64,000 bases of DNA from an uncultured Bacteroidaceae bacterium (GCA_905235575.1 CAJOLZ010000015.1:1-64000), one strand, 5' to 3'. Positions 8,678 through 17,121 are shown, counted from the first letter of the stretch. Program-made: numbers and translations. The notes: generated by a model from the sequence alone, not told the origin.

Positions 8678-9559
8678 TTACTCTTCAATCGAGAGCAGGT
8701 CGATGGTGAAGATGAGGCACGAGTAGGGAGGAATGCGGCCAGTGTCGCGGCTTCCGTATGCCTGTTCCTGAGGAATGTATACAATCCACTTGGAGCCTAC
8801 GGGCATGTGGGTGAGGACATTCACCCATCCGGGAATCACCTGACTGGTGCGGAATGTGGCGGGCTGTTCGCGCTCGTAGCTGCTGTCGAAGATGGTGTCG
8901 TTGATGAGCTTACCCTCGTAGTGAACCTTCACGCGGCTCTCCTCGGTGGGAATAGCGCCCTTACCCTCGGTAATCACTTCGTAGTATACACCGTTGTCGA
9001 GTGCCTTCACGCCTTCCTTCTGGGCAATGTTAGCCATGAATTCTTCGCAGGCCTTCTTGTTCTCGGCGTATGCTTCTGCAGTGACGCGCTCCTTGATTTC
9101 AGTCATCTTAGTCTCCGCAATCTGCGCAGCAGAGTCAAGCGCCATCAGTGTATTCTTGTTGGTAGTACCTGCAATGAAACCAGCTATGAAGTTGCTCTGG
9201 CTTATGGTCTGTGTGCTATCCTCACCAAAGAGTTTGTAGTTGATAGTCTTGATCATCTGCTGAGTTATCTGCTGGCCAATCTGGTAACCGCCGTAGTATG
9301 CAGCTTTCTTCTTGTTTTCGCCCGACTTCACAGCATCGTTGATACCAGCTACAATCTCGTCGATGTAAGAGGTGTCGACACCCATGGCCTGGGTCAGATA
9401 TTCCTTCAGACCTTGTGTCTGAGCCACACCTATGGCATAGCTGAAGGTGTCGAGCTCGCTTTTCAGATTAGCTTTGGGAGTCCCGTTTCCGCAGGAACTC
9501 ACGGATGTAGCCACGATGGCAGTCATGATGGCTACAAAGATAATTCCAAACTTTTTCAT
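8678..9559 (-). CDS. FKBP-type peptidyl-prolyl isomerase, lipoprotein
   Basis: A 293-residue protein whose N-terminus is a lipoprotein signal ending in SVSSCGNG, so the mature form should be lipid-anchored at the Cys. The N-terminal domain (DTFSYAIGVAQTQGLKEYL) is the FkpA/Mip-type dimerisation module; a long helix of about residues 130-185 links it to an FKBP domain with VHYEGKLINDTIFDSSY and VIPGWVNVL. It resembles FkpA-like periplasmic chaperone-isomerases. It is a clear paralogue of both flanking genes and is transcribed with them (47 nt after the cytoplasmic copy, 6 nt before the soluble copy). Confidence 0.92.
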   Translation of the reverse strand: MKKFGIIFVAIMTAIVATSVSSCGNGTPKANLKSELDTFSYAIGVAQTQGLKEYLTQAMGVDTSYIDEIVAGINDAVKSGENKKKAAYYGGYQIGQQITQQMIKTINYKLFGEDSTQTISQSNFIAGFIAGTTNKNTLMALDSAAQIAETKMTEIKERVTAEAYAENKKACEEFMANIAQKEGVKALDNGVYYEVITEGKGAIPTEESRVKVHYEGKLINDTIFDSSYEREQPATFRTSQVIPGWVNVLTHMPVGSKWIVYIPQEQAYGSRDTGRIPPYSCLIFTIDLLSIEE

Positions 9560-9606
9560 TGTCTTTCTGTTTTGTTATTTAAGTTTTTGATTACGTGTTT
9601 CTGTCT

Positions 9607-10191
9607 TCAAAGCACTTTTATCAGTTCCACGTCGAAAATGAGTGTGCTGTAGGGAGGGATGCTTGAGCCGGCTCCGCGCTCGCCGTATGCCAGCAGATAA
9701 GGAATGAAGAAGCGATATTTGGCTCCCTCTTTCATGAGTTGCACGCCTTCGGTCCATCCGGCAATCACCTGGTTCAGCCCGAAGTCGGCAGGCTCGCCGC
9801 GCTGGTAGCTGCTGTCGAATACGGAGCCGTCGAGCAGACGTCCCTCGTAGTGGCAACGTACCGTGTCGGTGGCCTTCGGGCTGCGGCCAGTGCCCTCGGT
9901 GAGCACTTCGTATTGCAGTCCGCTCTTGGTCTGCGTCACTCCCTCGCGCTTGGCATTTCCTTCGAGGAACACCTTGCCCTCGGCAATGGCCTGCTGAGCC
10001 TCTTCCTTCTGCTTCTTCTGAAAGTATTCGTTGAGCATCTGCTGTGCTTCGCGGCTGGTCATTGCCGTGGCCTTGCCCTCTATGATGTCGGTGATGCTCT
10101 GCGTGAAGTCTTCAATACGGAAGCCTTCGATGTGCATGTTCTTAATCTGTTGCCCAATTCCGAGCCCCAGAGCGTAGCTTATTTTATCCAT
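9607..10191 (-). CDS. FKBP-type peptidyl-prolyl isomerase, cytoplasmic (FklB-like)
   Basis: A 194-residue protein starting MDKISYALGLGIGQQI, the characteristic N-terminus of FklB/FKBP22-type enzymes, with no signal peptide. The FKBP domain contains CHYEGRLLDGSVFDSSY, VIAGWTEGV and the terminal IFDVELIKV. The track start at 10221 is rejected because the -7 box at 10219-10226 would lie inside the coding region. It is the first gene of the run of three FKBP genes, so the set covers cytoplasm, membrane-anchored and soluble periplasmic locations. Confidence 0.92.
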   Translation of the reverse strand: MDKISYALGLGIGQQIKNMHIEGFRIEDFTQSITDIIEGKATAMTSREAQQMLNEYFQKKQKEEAQQAIAEGKVFLEGNAKREGVTQTKSGLQYEVLTEGTGRSPKATDTVRCHYEGRLLDGSVFDSSYQRGEPADFGLNQVIAGWTEGVQLMKEGAKYRFFIPYLLAYGERGAGSSIPPYSTLIFDVELIKVL

Positions 10192-10218
10192 AATGTGTAC
10201 TATACGTCTTTCGCAGCG

Positions 10219-10226
10219 CAAAAATA
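10219..10226 (-). promoter_or_regulatory. Promoter -7 box of the FKBP operon
   Basis: CAAAAATA on the plus strand is TATTTTTG on the minus strand, matching TAnnTTTG, about 28 nt upstream of the FklB-like start. The best -33 TTTG lies 23 bp further upstream, slightly farther than usual, so the call is moderate. Confidence 0.55.
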
Positions 10227-10270
10227 CGACAATTTATTCATCTAACGGACAAAGGTTGCGTTTTTTTTAG

Positions 10271-10278
10271 TATTTTTG
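10271..10278 (+). promoter_or_regulatory. Promoter -7 box of the sirtuin gene
   Basis: TATTTTTG lies 27 nt before the sirtuin ATG and is divergent from the FKBP promoter. No clear -33 TTTG is present; a GTTG at 10255-10258 is the nearest match. Confidence 0.45.
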
Positions 10279-10304
10279 CAGATAAATCATCAAAAAGCAA
10301 AGGT

Positions 10305-11000
10305 ATGAAAGTGGTTGTACTGACGGGTGCAGGTATGAGTGCCGAAAGTGGCATCAGTACGTTTCGCGATAGCGGAGGCCTGTGGGAACAGTATCAGGTG
10401 GAGGACGTTGCCACGCCTGAGGGATGGGCACGTAATCCGCAGTTGGTCACGGACTTCTACAACGAACGCCGACGTCAGCTCTTCGACGTGAAGCCTTGTC
10501 TGGGTCACGAACTTGTGGCACGACTGGAGGAGAAATACGATGTGGCCGTTGTTACGCAGAATGTCGACAATCTCCACGAACGTGCCGGCAGCAGTCAGGT
10601 GATTCATCTTCACGGCGAACTGATGAAGGTGACGAGCAGTCTGCAGCCCAATAATCCGCGATACATTCAGACACTCTCGCCCGATCATCTCGATGTGAAG
10701 ATTGGTGATAAGGCTGCTGACGGAAGCCAACTCCGCCCTTTCATCGTATGGTTTGGTGAGCCTGTGCCTCAGATAGAGCGTGCTGCAACCCTCTGCGAGC
10801 AGGCCGACGTGCTCATCGTCATCGGCACCAGTCTGAATGTCTATCCTGCTGCAGGCCTCACGCTCTATGCTCCACCTCAGGCACGCATCTATCTCATCGA
10901 CCCCAAGCCTGTGAAGTGGAACAGTTCGCGTCCTTTCGAACACATCATGCTGGGAGCCTCCGAAGGAATGAAACAACTGATGAGCCGCGACAGTCTTTGA
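10305..11000 (+). CDS. Sir2-family NAD-dependent protein deacylase lacking zinc-binding cysteines
   Basis: A 231-residue protein with the sirtuin Rossmann motif (LTGAGMSAESGISTFRDS), the catalytic TQNVDNLHERAG and HLHGE segments, and the NAD-binding GTSLNVYPAAG. The Arg and Tyr positions after the TFRDS loop that give CobB-type desuccinylase/deacetylase specificity cannot be assigned with certainty. The usual zinc-ribbon CxxC pairs after HLHGE are absent: the stretch LMKVTSSLQPNNPRYIQTL contains none. Cytoplasmic. It probably removes acyl groups from lysines of metabolic enzymes. It is followed 24 nt later by the nucleoside kinase. Confidence 0.9.
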   Translation: MKVVVLTGAGMSAESGISTFRDSGGLWEQYQVEDVATPEGWARNPQLVTDFYNERRRQLFDVKPCLGHELVARLEEKYDVAVVTQNVDNLHERAGSSQVIHLHGELMKVTSSLQPNNPRYIQTLSPDHLDVKIGDKAADGSQLRPFIVWFGEPVPQIERAATLCEQADVLIVIGTSLNVYPAAGLTLYAPPQARIYLIDPKPVKWNSSRPFEHIMLGASEGMKQLMSRDSL

Positions 11001-11024
11001 TTAAACAAAAAAAATCTCAATGCC

Positions 11025-12683
11025 ATGGAGAATGAAGTGAAACTGCGCTGTAAGAACAATGGGAAGATTATCTCGCTTCCTTTTGGCGCAAATCTATACG
11101 AAGCTTATCGTCACTCGGGCCTCAATATGGACTTTGGTCCTGTGTGCGCTCTTGTCAACAACCGTGCCGAGGGCATGAACTATCGGTTCTACAACAACAA
11201 GGATGTGGAATTCGTGGACCTTCGTTCTACGAATGGAATGCGTGTCTATACCCGCACTCTCTTTTTTGTCCTTGTGAAGGCAGTGGAAGACCTCTACCCA
11301 GATTCTCAGTTGTTTATCGGTGTGCCTGTAAGCCGGGGCTACTACTGTGGATTGCTTCTCGGTCGTCCTGTGGAGGCTGAGGACGTGGCACGTATCAAGG
11401 CCCGAATGAAAGAGATTATCGAGGCCGACATGCGCATCCACTATATCCAGTGCCCCACAGAGGAGGCCATTGAGCTATTCAGCAAACGTGGCATGAAGAG
11501 TAAAGTGCTCTTGCTGCAAACCTTGGGAAGTCTCTATACGAACTACTATAAACTGGACGAGACAATCGATTACTTCTTCGGTTGTCTGCTTACGCACACC
11601 GGTCAGCTTTACCTCTTCGACCTCATCCCGTTCTACGACGGCCTGCTGTTGCGCATCCCCAGTGAGAAGCAGCCCGACCAACTGGAACCCATGCAGGAGC
11701 AGATGAAGATGCTGGATGTGATACGCGAGCATCATCGTTGGCAGAACATTCTTGGTGTGCGCACCGTTGGCGAGTTCAATGCGGCTGTTCAGGCTGGTTA
11801 TGCCATCGACCTCATCAATGTGAGTGAGGCTCTGCAGGAGAAGAAGCTCTCCGATATTGTCGACGATATTATACGGCATCATTCGCGCATCGTGCTGATT
11901 GCCGGTCCCAGCAGCAGTGGAAAGACCACCACAGCCAAGCGTGTGGCCGTGTTGCTGATGGCGTGCGGCATAAGACCACGCATCCTGGGTACCGACGACT
12001 ACTTCGTAAACCGTGTGGACACACCGAGGGACGAGAACGGCGAATACGATTTTGAGTGCGTTGAGGCTGTGGATACGGCATTTTTCAATCAGCAGATGAA
12101 TCAGTTGTTGCGTGGCGAGGAGGTGGAACTGCCGCGCTACGACTTCATGTCGGGTAAGCGAGTCTTCGAGGGGCGTCGCCTGCGCATCGGTCCCGACGAT
12201 GTCATCATACTCGAGGGCAACCATGCGCTCAACCCCATTTTTACCAGCCAAATTCCTGAAGAACAGAAGTATCGCATCTATGTGTCGGCGCTCACCACCG
12301 TGCAGCTTGATGACCATAATCACGTGCCCACCGTCGACATTCGTCTGCTGCGTCGCATCATTCGTGACCACAGGTCGCGTGGATTCAGCGCAATCGACAC
12401 CATCAGGCGTTGTCCCAGTGTGAAAGCTGGCGAGGAGAAGTGGATATTCCCATATCAGGAGACGGCCAATGCCACCTTTAACAGTGCTTTGCTCTACGAG
12501 TTGGGTGTCATCCGCACGCAGGTACTTCCCATATTGGAGCAGGTGAACGAATGCGCACCCGAGTATACCGAGGCACGCCGTCTGCGCAAAATGATCAGTT
12601 ATTTCTTGCCTGTGCCCGACGAACAGGTGCCTCCCACCTCGCTGCTGCGCGAGTTTGCCGGAGGCAGTTCATTCCGATACTGA
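11025..12683 (+). CDS. Nucleoside (uridine-type) kinase with N-terminal TGS/ThrRS-like region
   Basis: A 552-residue protein. The N-terminus (KLRCKNNGKIISLPFGANLYEAY, about 1-70) resembles a TGS domain. The middle, about 80-270, resembles the second additional domain of threonyl-tRNA synthetase. The C-terminal half is a phosphoribulokinase/uridine-kinase P-loop domain with Walker A GPSSSGKTT near residue 295 and DDYF downstream, then the EGNHALN motif. Proteins of this architecture are common in Bacteroidetes and Firmicutes and are annotated as nucleoside kinases; the exact substrate is not visible. Cytoplasmic. Its stop is 2 nt before the Fur-family gene, so the two are very likely co-transcribed. 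Confidence 0.88.
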   Translation: MENEVKLRCKNNGKIISLPFGANLYEAYRHSGLNMDFGPVCALVNNRAEGMNYRFYNNKDVEFVDLRSTNGMRVYTRTLFFVLVKAVEDLYPDSQLFIGVPVSRGYYCGLLLGRPVEAEDVARIKARMKEIIEADMRIHYIQCPTEEAIELFSKRGMKSKVLLLQTLGSLYTNYYKLDETIDYFFGCLLTHTGQLYLFDLIPFYDGLLLRIPSEKQPDQLEPMQEQMKMLDVIREHHRWQNILGVRTVGEFNAAVQAGYAIDLINVSEALQEKKLSDIVDDIIRHHSRIVLIAGPSSSGKTTTAKRVAVLLMACGIRPRILGTDDYFVNRVDTPRDENGEYDFECVEAVDTAFFNQQMNQLLRGEEVELPRYDFMSGKRVFEGRRLRIGPDDVIILEGNHALNPIFTSQIPEEQKYRIYVSALTTVQLDDHNHVPTVDIRLLRRIIRDHRSRGFSAIDTIRRCPSVKAGEEKWIFPYQETANATFNSALLYELGVIRTQVLPILEQVNECAPEYTEARRLRKMISYFLPVPDEQVPPTSLLREFAGGSSFRY

Positions 12684-12685
12684 AG

Positions 12686-13099
12686 ATGACACACCCCGAG
12701 TCGGAATCTGCATTGAAACAGCGAGGCGTACGGCCCACGGCCATGCGCATTCTGGTGTACGAGGAGTTGGAGCGTGCTGCGCGGCCGCTTTCGCTGCGTG
12801 AGTTGGAGGAACGTATGGTGACTGCCGAGCGCAGTACCATCTTCCGCACGCTCACCCTATTCCTTCAGCACCACCTTATACACAGCATCGAGGACGGAAG
12901 CGGTGCTCAGAAATACGAGATTTGTCGGGGAGAAGGAGAGTGCACCCTCGACGACCAGCACATCCATTTCTATTGCGAGCGCTGCCATCGTACGTTTTGT
13001 CTCCGCCAGACACACATCCCTCCCGTGGAACTTCCCGAAGGTTTCCGTCCCGTTTCTGTCAATTACATGATTCACGGTCTCTGTCCCGACTGCCGTTGA
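12686..13099 (+). CDS. Fur-family transcriptional regulator
   Basis: A 137-residue protein. Residues 1-80 form a winged-helix domain (RPTAMRILVYEELERAARPLSLRELEERM and STIFRTLTLF, the Fur recognition helix). The C-terminal dimerisation domain carries DDQHIHFYC-xx-C and a terminal GLCPDC, so both CxxC pairs of the structural zinc site are present, and HIHF supplies regulatory-metal histidines. It may be an iron, zinc or peroxide sensor; which one cannot be told. The track ORF (12551) reads through the end of the kinase; ATG 12686, 2 nt after the kinase stop, gives the normal family length. Confidence 0.9.
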   Translation: MTHPESESALKQRGVRPTAMRILVYEELERAARPLSLRELEERMVTAERSTIFRTLTLFLQHHLIHSIEDGSGAQKYEICRGEGECTLDDQHIHFYCERCHRTFCLRQTHIPPVELPEGFRPVSVNYMIHGLCPDCR

Positions 13100-13202
13100 C
13101 ATCTCCGCGTGTGCGTATAATATAATTATGGTACGTTTTCAGCGCCCACAAAGGGTGAAGTGTCAAAAAGTAGGGTGAAAAGCGATATTTCCTCACCGGA
13201 GT

Positions 13203-13234
13203 TTTGATATTTTCGACAGAATGATGTAATTTTG
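13203..13234 (+). promoter_or_regulatory. Promoter of ddh
   Basis: TTTG (13203-13206), a 20-bp spacer and TAATTTTG (13227-13234) form a full-consensus Bacteroidetes promoter, about 40 nt before the ddh ATG. Confidence 0.85.
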
Positions 13235-13274
13235 TCGCGGAAATAGCACAATCACATAAAAAAAGAAACAATTT

Positions 13275-14174
13275 ATGAAGAAAATCAGAGTGGCCATAGT
13301 TGGATATGGCAACATAGGGCGCTATACGCTGCAGGCTTTGGAGGCCGCGCCCGACATGGAAGTGGCCGGTATCGTGCGTCGTTCCGGAGCCGAGAACCGT
13401 CCGGCCGAGCTGGCTGACTATCAAGTGGTGAAGAGCATCGACGAACTGAACGACGTTGACGTGGCCGTGCTGGCTACCCCCACCCGCAGTGTGGAGAAGT
13501 TTGCGCTCGAGATACTTGCCAAGGGCATCAACACGGTGGACAGTTTCGATATTCACACGAAGATTGTCGACCTGCGTCGTTCGCTCGATGCAGCTGCCAA
13601 GCGTTCCGGTGCCGTGGCTGTCATCAGCGCTGGATGGGATCCCGGATCGGACAGTGTCGTACGAACCCTTCTGGAGGGCCTGGCTCCCAAGGGCGTATCC
13701 TACACCAACTTCGGCCCCGGTCGCAGCATGGGTCACAGTGTGGCCGTGAAAGCCATTCCGGGCGTGCGTGATGCACTCAGTGTGACCATACCTCTGGGCA
13801 CAGGCATACATCGTCGCATGGTCTATGTAGAGTTGGAGGACGGTGCCGACTTCAAGCAAGTGGAAGCAGCCATCAAGGCCGACCCCTATTTCGTGAACGA
13901 CGAGACGCACGTGAACCAGGTGGACAGCGTGGACAGCGTGAACGACGTGGGACACGGCGTGAATATGGTTCGCAAGGGCGTGAGTGGCCAGACCCACAAC
14001 CAGCTCTTTGAGTTCAACATGAAGATCAACAACCCTGCCCTCACGGCACAGATATTGGTGAATGTGGCGCGCGCCAGCCTGAAGCAGCAGCCCGGAGCCT
14101 ATACGATGATTGAGATTCCCGTCATCGACTATCTCCCCGGCGACCGCGAAGAGCTCATCCGCCATCTGGTATAA
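13275..14174 (+). CDS. ddh: meso-Diaminopimelate dehydrogenase
   Basis: A 299-residue protein with an N-terminal NADPH-binding Rossmann motif ([17 protein letters not shown]), the DSFDIH segment, and the substrate-binding [13 protein letters not shown] and [14 protein letters not shown] regions that are diagnostic for meso-diaminopimelate D-dehydrogenase. It makes meso-DAP from tetrahydrodipicolinate in one step for lysine and peptidoglycan synthesis, an alternative to the succinylase/aminotransferase routes. Length is within the family norm (about 300-330). It has its own promoter and faces a repeat array followed by the convergent O-methyltransferase gene, so it is probably monocistronic. 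Confidence 0.95.
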   Translation: MKKIRVAIVGYGNIGRYTLQALEAAPDMEVAGIVRRSGAENRPAELADYQVVKSIDELNDVDVAVLATPTRSVEKFALEILAKGINTVDSFDIHTKIVDLRRSLDAAAKRSGAVAVISAGWDPGSDSVVRTLLEGLAPKGVSYTNFGPGRSMGHSVAVKAIPGVRDALSVTIPLGTGIHRRMVYVELEDGADFKQVEAAIKADPYFVNDETHVNQVDSVDSVNDVGHGVNMVRKGVSGQTHNQLFEFNMKINNPALTAQILVNVARASLKQQPGAYTMIEIPVIDYLPGDREELIRHLV

Positions 14175-14199
14175 CCCATCTTGCATGGAACGATGAAAA

Positions 14200-14280
14200 A
14201 CGCAGCGTGGTGCGACGGCCGTCGCACCACGCTGTGTTTGCTGTCGCACCACGTTGCGTTTCACGTCGCACTGTGGTGCG
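14200..14280. repeat. 22-nt-period palindromic array R1 (4 units)
   Basis: Four 15-nt near-palindromes (for example tcgcaccacgttgcg) separated by 7-nt linkers (acggccg, tttgctg, tttcacg), 81 bp in all. Preceded by an A run. It lies between convergent ddh and the O-methyltransferase gene and may also serve as a hairpin terminator. Member of a family with ten copies in this window. Confidence 0.9.
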
Positions 14281-14293
14281 TCTTCTGTTTCTT

Positions 14294-14926
14294 CTAATCT
14301 TTGACGTGAATCAGTGTAAGTCCGTCGCGCAGCGGAAGTATCACTTTCTCCACCCTCGTATCGGCAGCCACCGTGTCGTTGAAATCCATTATGCCGTGTG
14401 TCTGTGCGTCGCTCTCGCGCGGATTTCCCTCGGCGGCACGCCCATACCAGAGCGTGTTGTCGGCCACGATGAACGCGCCGCGCCTCATGCGTGGAAGCAG
14501 CATCCGGTAGTATTCGGTGTAGTGTCGTTTGTCGGCATCGATGAAAGCCATGTCCCAGGTGATGTCCATCTGCGGCACCATCTGGAGCGCGTCTCCGATG
14601 TGCAGATGAATCCGATTGGCATAGGGGCTGTTGCCAATCCATTTTCGCAGGAAATCCTCCTGTTCGTCGAAAATCTCGAAAGTGTGCAGTTCGGCTCCCT
14701 CGTCCATGCCTTCGGCCATGCATAGGGCACTGTATCCGCTGAAGGTCCCTATCTCGATGATGCGCTGTGGACGTATCATTCTGACGAGCATCTTCAGCAG
14801 ACGCCCCTGCAGGTGGCCACTGGCCATCTGTCCGTAGTAGGTCTTGAGTTGGGTGTCTCGCCAGAGGGCATGCAGGTAGTCACCCTCGGGGTCGATGTGG
14901 CTCAGGATATAATCCTCGGTGTTCAC
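14294..14926 (-). CDS. Class I SAM-dependent O-methyltransferase (COMT/caffeoyl-CoA type)
   Basis: A 210-residue protein with the SAM-binding motif IIEIGTFSGYSALCMAEG, the acidic residues of motif II (HTFEIFDEQ), and the metal-binding DMAFIDADKRHYTEYY and VADNTLW-YGRA segments characteristic of the cation-dependent O-methyltransferase family (PF01596). The natural acceptor in Bacteroidetes is not known; catechols and similar diols are accepted by relatives. Cytoplasmic. Its start overlaps the aroQ stop by 4 nt (ATGA), so both form one operon driven from the promoter at 15419. Confidence 0.9.
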   Translation of the reverse strand: MNTEDYILSHIDPEGDYLHALWRDTQLKTYYGQMASGHLQGRLLKMLVRMIRPQRIIEIGTFSGYSALCMAEGMDEGAELHTFEIFDEQEDFLRKWIGNSPYANRIHLHIGDALQMVPQMDITWDMAFIDADKRHYTEYYRMLLPRMRRGAFIVADNTLWYGRAAEGNPRESDAQTHGIMDFNDTVAADTRVEKVILPLRDGLTLIHVKD

Positions 14927-15396
14927 TCCTCTTCCGGCTCCGAGGGCTTGGTCTCACCCTTGGCCTCGGCGCGGTTGATGCGATCGATGAGCGCCTCGAT
15001 GGCCAGGCGGTAGCTGTCGAGTCCGAAGCCGCCGATGAATCCCAGACAGCCCGGGCTGATGATGCTCTTGCGGCGGAAATCCTCGCGTTTGTTCACGTTG
15101 CTGATGTGCACCTCCACCGTGGGTGTGGTGACGCTCTTCAGGGCGTCCAGTATGGCCACGCTTGTGTGCGTATATGCTCCGGCGTTCAGCACGATGCCGT
15201 CGCGGTCGAAGCCCACTTCCTGGATTTTGTTGATAATTTCGCCCTCAAGGTTGCTCTGGTAGTAATCGATGCGCACGCCCGGGAAGCGGCCACGCAGTTC
15301 CTTCAGATAGTCTTTCCACTCGCGATTTCCGTAAACCTCCGGCTCGCGTACGCCCAAAAGATTAAGATTTGGGCCGTTGATAATCTGTATTCTCAT
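14923..15396 (-). CDS. aroQ: Type II 3-dehydroquinate dehydratase
   Basis: A 157-residue protein starting MRIQIINGPNLNLLGVREP, the signature of type II dehydroquinases, with the catalytic Tyr loop (REPEVYGNREW), LNAGAYTHTSVAI, and the substrate-binding VEVHISNVNKRE. It converts 3-dehydroquinate to 3-dehydroshikimate in the shikimate pathway; aroA of the same pathway lies at the other end of the window. The track start at 15504 lies upstream of the promoter and was replaced by ATG 15396. The last 20 residues are a charged tail (AEAKGETKPSEPEEE) not needed for catalysis. Confidence 0.96.
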   Translation of the reverse strand: MRIQIINGPNLNLLGVREPEVYGNREWKDYLKELRGRFPGVRIDYYQSNLEGEIINKIQEVGFDRDGIVLNAGAYTHTSVAILDALKSVTTPTVEVHISNVNKREDFRRKSIISPGCLGFIGGFGLDSYRLAIEALIDRINRAEAKGETKPSEPEEE

Positions 15397-15405
15397 AGTT
15401 TTTTG

Positions 15406-15413
15406 TACTTTTG
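15406..15413 (+). promoter_or_regulatory. Possible -7 box of xerD
   Basis: TACTTTTG on the plus strand overlaps the divergent aroQ promoter region and is 38 nt before the xerD start. No TTTG is found at the right distance, so this is tentative. Confidence 0.4.
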
Positions 15414-15418
15414 TCAAG

Positions 15419-15449
15419 CAAAGATAGCAAAAAGCGAGTGTCAAACAAA
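15419..15449 (-). promoter_or_regulatory. Promoter of aroQ-methyltransferase operon
   Basis: On the minus strand: TTTG (15446-15449), 19-bp spacer, TATCTTTG (15419-15426), 22 nt upstream of the aroQ ATG. Confidence 0.82.
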
Positions 15450-15451
15450 AA

Positions 15452-16399
15452 ATGAGGCACGAAAATTCCAATAAACTGTCAAATATAGGCTCAGTAGACC
15501 CCAAAATACTGCGTCGGTACAGGCAGTATCTGCAATTGGAGCGCTCCTATTCGCCCAATACGCTCGATGCGTACCAGAAAGACCTGCAGAAACTTCTCAA
15601 CTACTATGCCGACGAGGGTGTCGACTGGCGACACGTGACGCTCGACCAGCTGGACCGCTTCGCCGGCTCGCTTCACGACCTGGGCATCGGTCCACGCAGC
15701 GTGGCGCGCATACTGAGTGGTGTGCGCTCGTTCTATCGCTTCCTGCTGCTCGAAAAGGAAATCGATTCCGACCCCACCGAACTGCTCGAAAGTCCGCAAA
15801 TGGGACGCCACCTGCCGGAGGTGCTCAGTCTGCAGGAGATAGAGGACATACTCTCCGTCATAGACCAAAGCAAGCCCGAGGGCATACGCGACCGTGCCAT
15901 CATAGAGATGCTCTACGGTTGCGGCTTGCGCGTGAGCGAATTGTGCCAGTTGCAGATGAGCGCGCTCTTTCTGGAGGAGGGATACATTCGGGTGCATGGC
16001 AAGGGGCGTAAAGAACGCCTCGTGCCCATCGGAGAGCAGGCCATCCATGCGCTGCGCGAGTGGTTCGTGGCACGGCAGACCATCCAGGCAAAGCCCGGCG
16101 AAGAGGACTTCGTATTCATCTCCACCAGGCGCGGACGACGTCTGAGCCGCATCAGCCTCTTTGTCTTCATCAAAGAATATGCCCAGCGGGCAGGCATCAC
16201 CAAGGAAATCAGTCCGCACACCTTCCGTCACAGTTTCGCAACCCACCTGCTCGAAGGAGGGGCCAACCTGCGCGCCATACAAGCCATGCTGGGGCACGAA
16301 GGCATCGGAACCACCGAAATTTACATGCACATAGGTCAGCAGCACCTGCGCGAGGCCATCGTGGAACACCATCCGCGAAACAAACGTCCGCGGAAATGA
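15452..16399 (+). CDS. xerD: Tyrosine recombinase XerD
   Basis: A 315-residue protein. The N-terminal SAM-like core-binding domain (YLQLERSYSPNTLDAYQKDLQ, about 18-105) is followed by the catalytic domain with the full set of residues: Arg in GCGLRVSELC, Lys in HGKGRKER, HTFRHSFATHLL (H-x-x-R), LGHEGIGTTEIY with the final His and the nucleophilic Tyr. It resolves chromosome dimers at dif during division. No integrase-associated genes or att sites lie nearby, and the N-terminus fits XerD rather than a mobile-element integrase. Divergent from aroQ and preceded by a short shared promoter region. Confidence 0.92.
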   Translation: MRHENSNKLSNIGSVDPKILRRYRQYLQLERSYSPNTLDAYQKDLQKLLNYYADEGVDWRHVTLDQLDRFAGSLHDLGIGPRSVARILSGVRSFYRFLLLEKEIDSDPTELLESPQMGRHLPEVLSLQEIEDILSVIDQSKPEGIRDRAIIEMLYGCGLRVSELCQLQMSALFLEEGYIRVHGKGRKERLVPIGEQAIHALREWFVARQTIQAKPGEEDFVFISTRRGRRLSRISLFVFIKEYAQRAGITKEISPHTFRHSFATHLLEGGANLRAIQAMLGHEGIGTTEIYMHIGQQHLREAIVEHHPRNKRPRK

Positions 16400-16502
16400 T
16401 GCACACGCCTCCAGCACCTCGCAAACTGACATTTTTATCGTCAAAATGCTGATTCTGCTTTCTTTTTTTAAGGAAAAGGTGGGCGGAATGGATTTTTTTT
16501 GC

Positions 16503-16510
16503 TACATTTG
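16503..16510 (+). promoter_or_regulatory. Possible -7 box of the lrp-type gene
   Basis: TACATTTG fits TAnnTTTG in the 224-nt gap between xerD and the Lrp gene, but no -33 TTTG is at the expected place. The rest of the gap shows nothing recognisable. Confidence 0.4.
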
Positions 16511-16623
16511 CTGACAGATTTCAATGTTTTCGTGCAGTCGAGTGCGACGAACATGTTTGCATGAACTATGCGGAGGCAAGGAAAAGGTCGGGCGAAATTC
16601 AACAAAATAATCCATAAGACGAA

Positions 16624-17121
16624 ATGGAAAAGATAGACAATCTGGACAAAAAGATTCTGGAGATTATATCGTGCAATGCACGCGTCCCGTTCAAGGACGT
16701 GGCAGCCGAGTGTGGAGTGAGCCGTGCAGCCATACACCAGCGTGTGCAGCGATTGGTGGACATGGGTGTCATTGTCGGCTCTGGCTATCACGTGAATCCC
16801 GTGAGTCTGGGCTATGCCACATGCACCTATGTGGGTATTACGCTCGAAAAGGGCTCGATGTATAAACGTGTGGTGAGCGAATTCGAGAAGATTCCCGAAA
16901 TTGTGGAATGCCACTTCACCACCGGTCCTTACACAATGCTCATCAAACTCTATGCACGTGACAACGCACATCTGATGGAGCTGTTGAATGACCGTCTGCA
17001 GGAGATACCGGGCGTGGTGGCAACCGAGACGCTCATTTCGTTGCGGCAGAGCATCAAGAAGGAAGTACCTATCGGCCTGCAACATGCCGAGCAGGTTCCC
17101 TCAGGACTGGAAGAAGCATGA
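16624..17121 (+). CDS. Lrp/AsnC-family transcriptional regulator
   Basis: A 165-residue protein with the AsnC-type helix-turn-helix (LDKKILEIISCNARVPFKDVAAECGVSRAAIHQRVQRLV, residues about 7-45) and a C-terminal RAM ligand-binding/oligomerisation domain (YVGITLEKGS...VVSEFEKIPEIVECHFTTGPYTMLIKLYARD). It should bind an amino acid or a small peptide-derived effector. The last 15 residues are a non-conserved tail. Its TGA overlaps the next ATG (ATGA), so it is translationally coupled to the peptidase fusion and is the obvious candidate regulator of it. Confidence 0.92.
   Translation: MEKIDNLDKKILEIISCNARVPFKDVAAECGVSRAAIHQRVQRLVDMGVIVGSGYHVNPVSLGYATCTYVGITLEKGSMYKRVVSEFEKIPEIVECHFTTGPYTMLIKLYARDNAHLMELLNDRLQEIPGVVATETLISLRQSIKKEVPIGLQHAEQVPSGLEEA

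Noticed and set aside
7940-9652. 570-aa plus-strand ORF across the FKBP genes
   Set aside because: It is antisense to two clear FKBP genes with signal peptides and conserved motifs; composition is that of a shadow frame.
14294-15504. Longer starts for aroQ, metG, GH2, the LpxL-type gene and orf42296
   Set aside because: The extra N-terminal residues run through promoter boxes or palindromic arrays and lack family similarity; internal ATGs match signal peptides or family starts.
15452-16399. Integrase of a mobile element
   Set aside because: The protein matches XerD with a normal N-terminus and has no attachment sites, excisionase or mobile genes around it.
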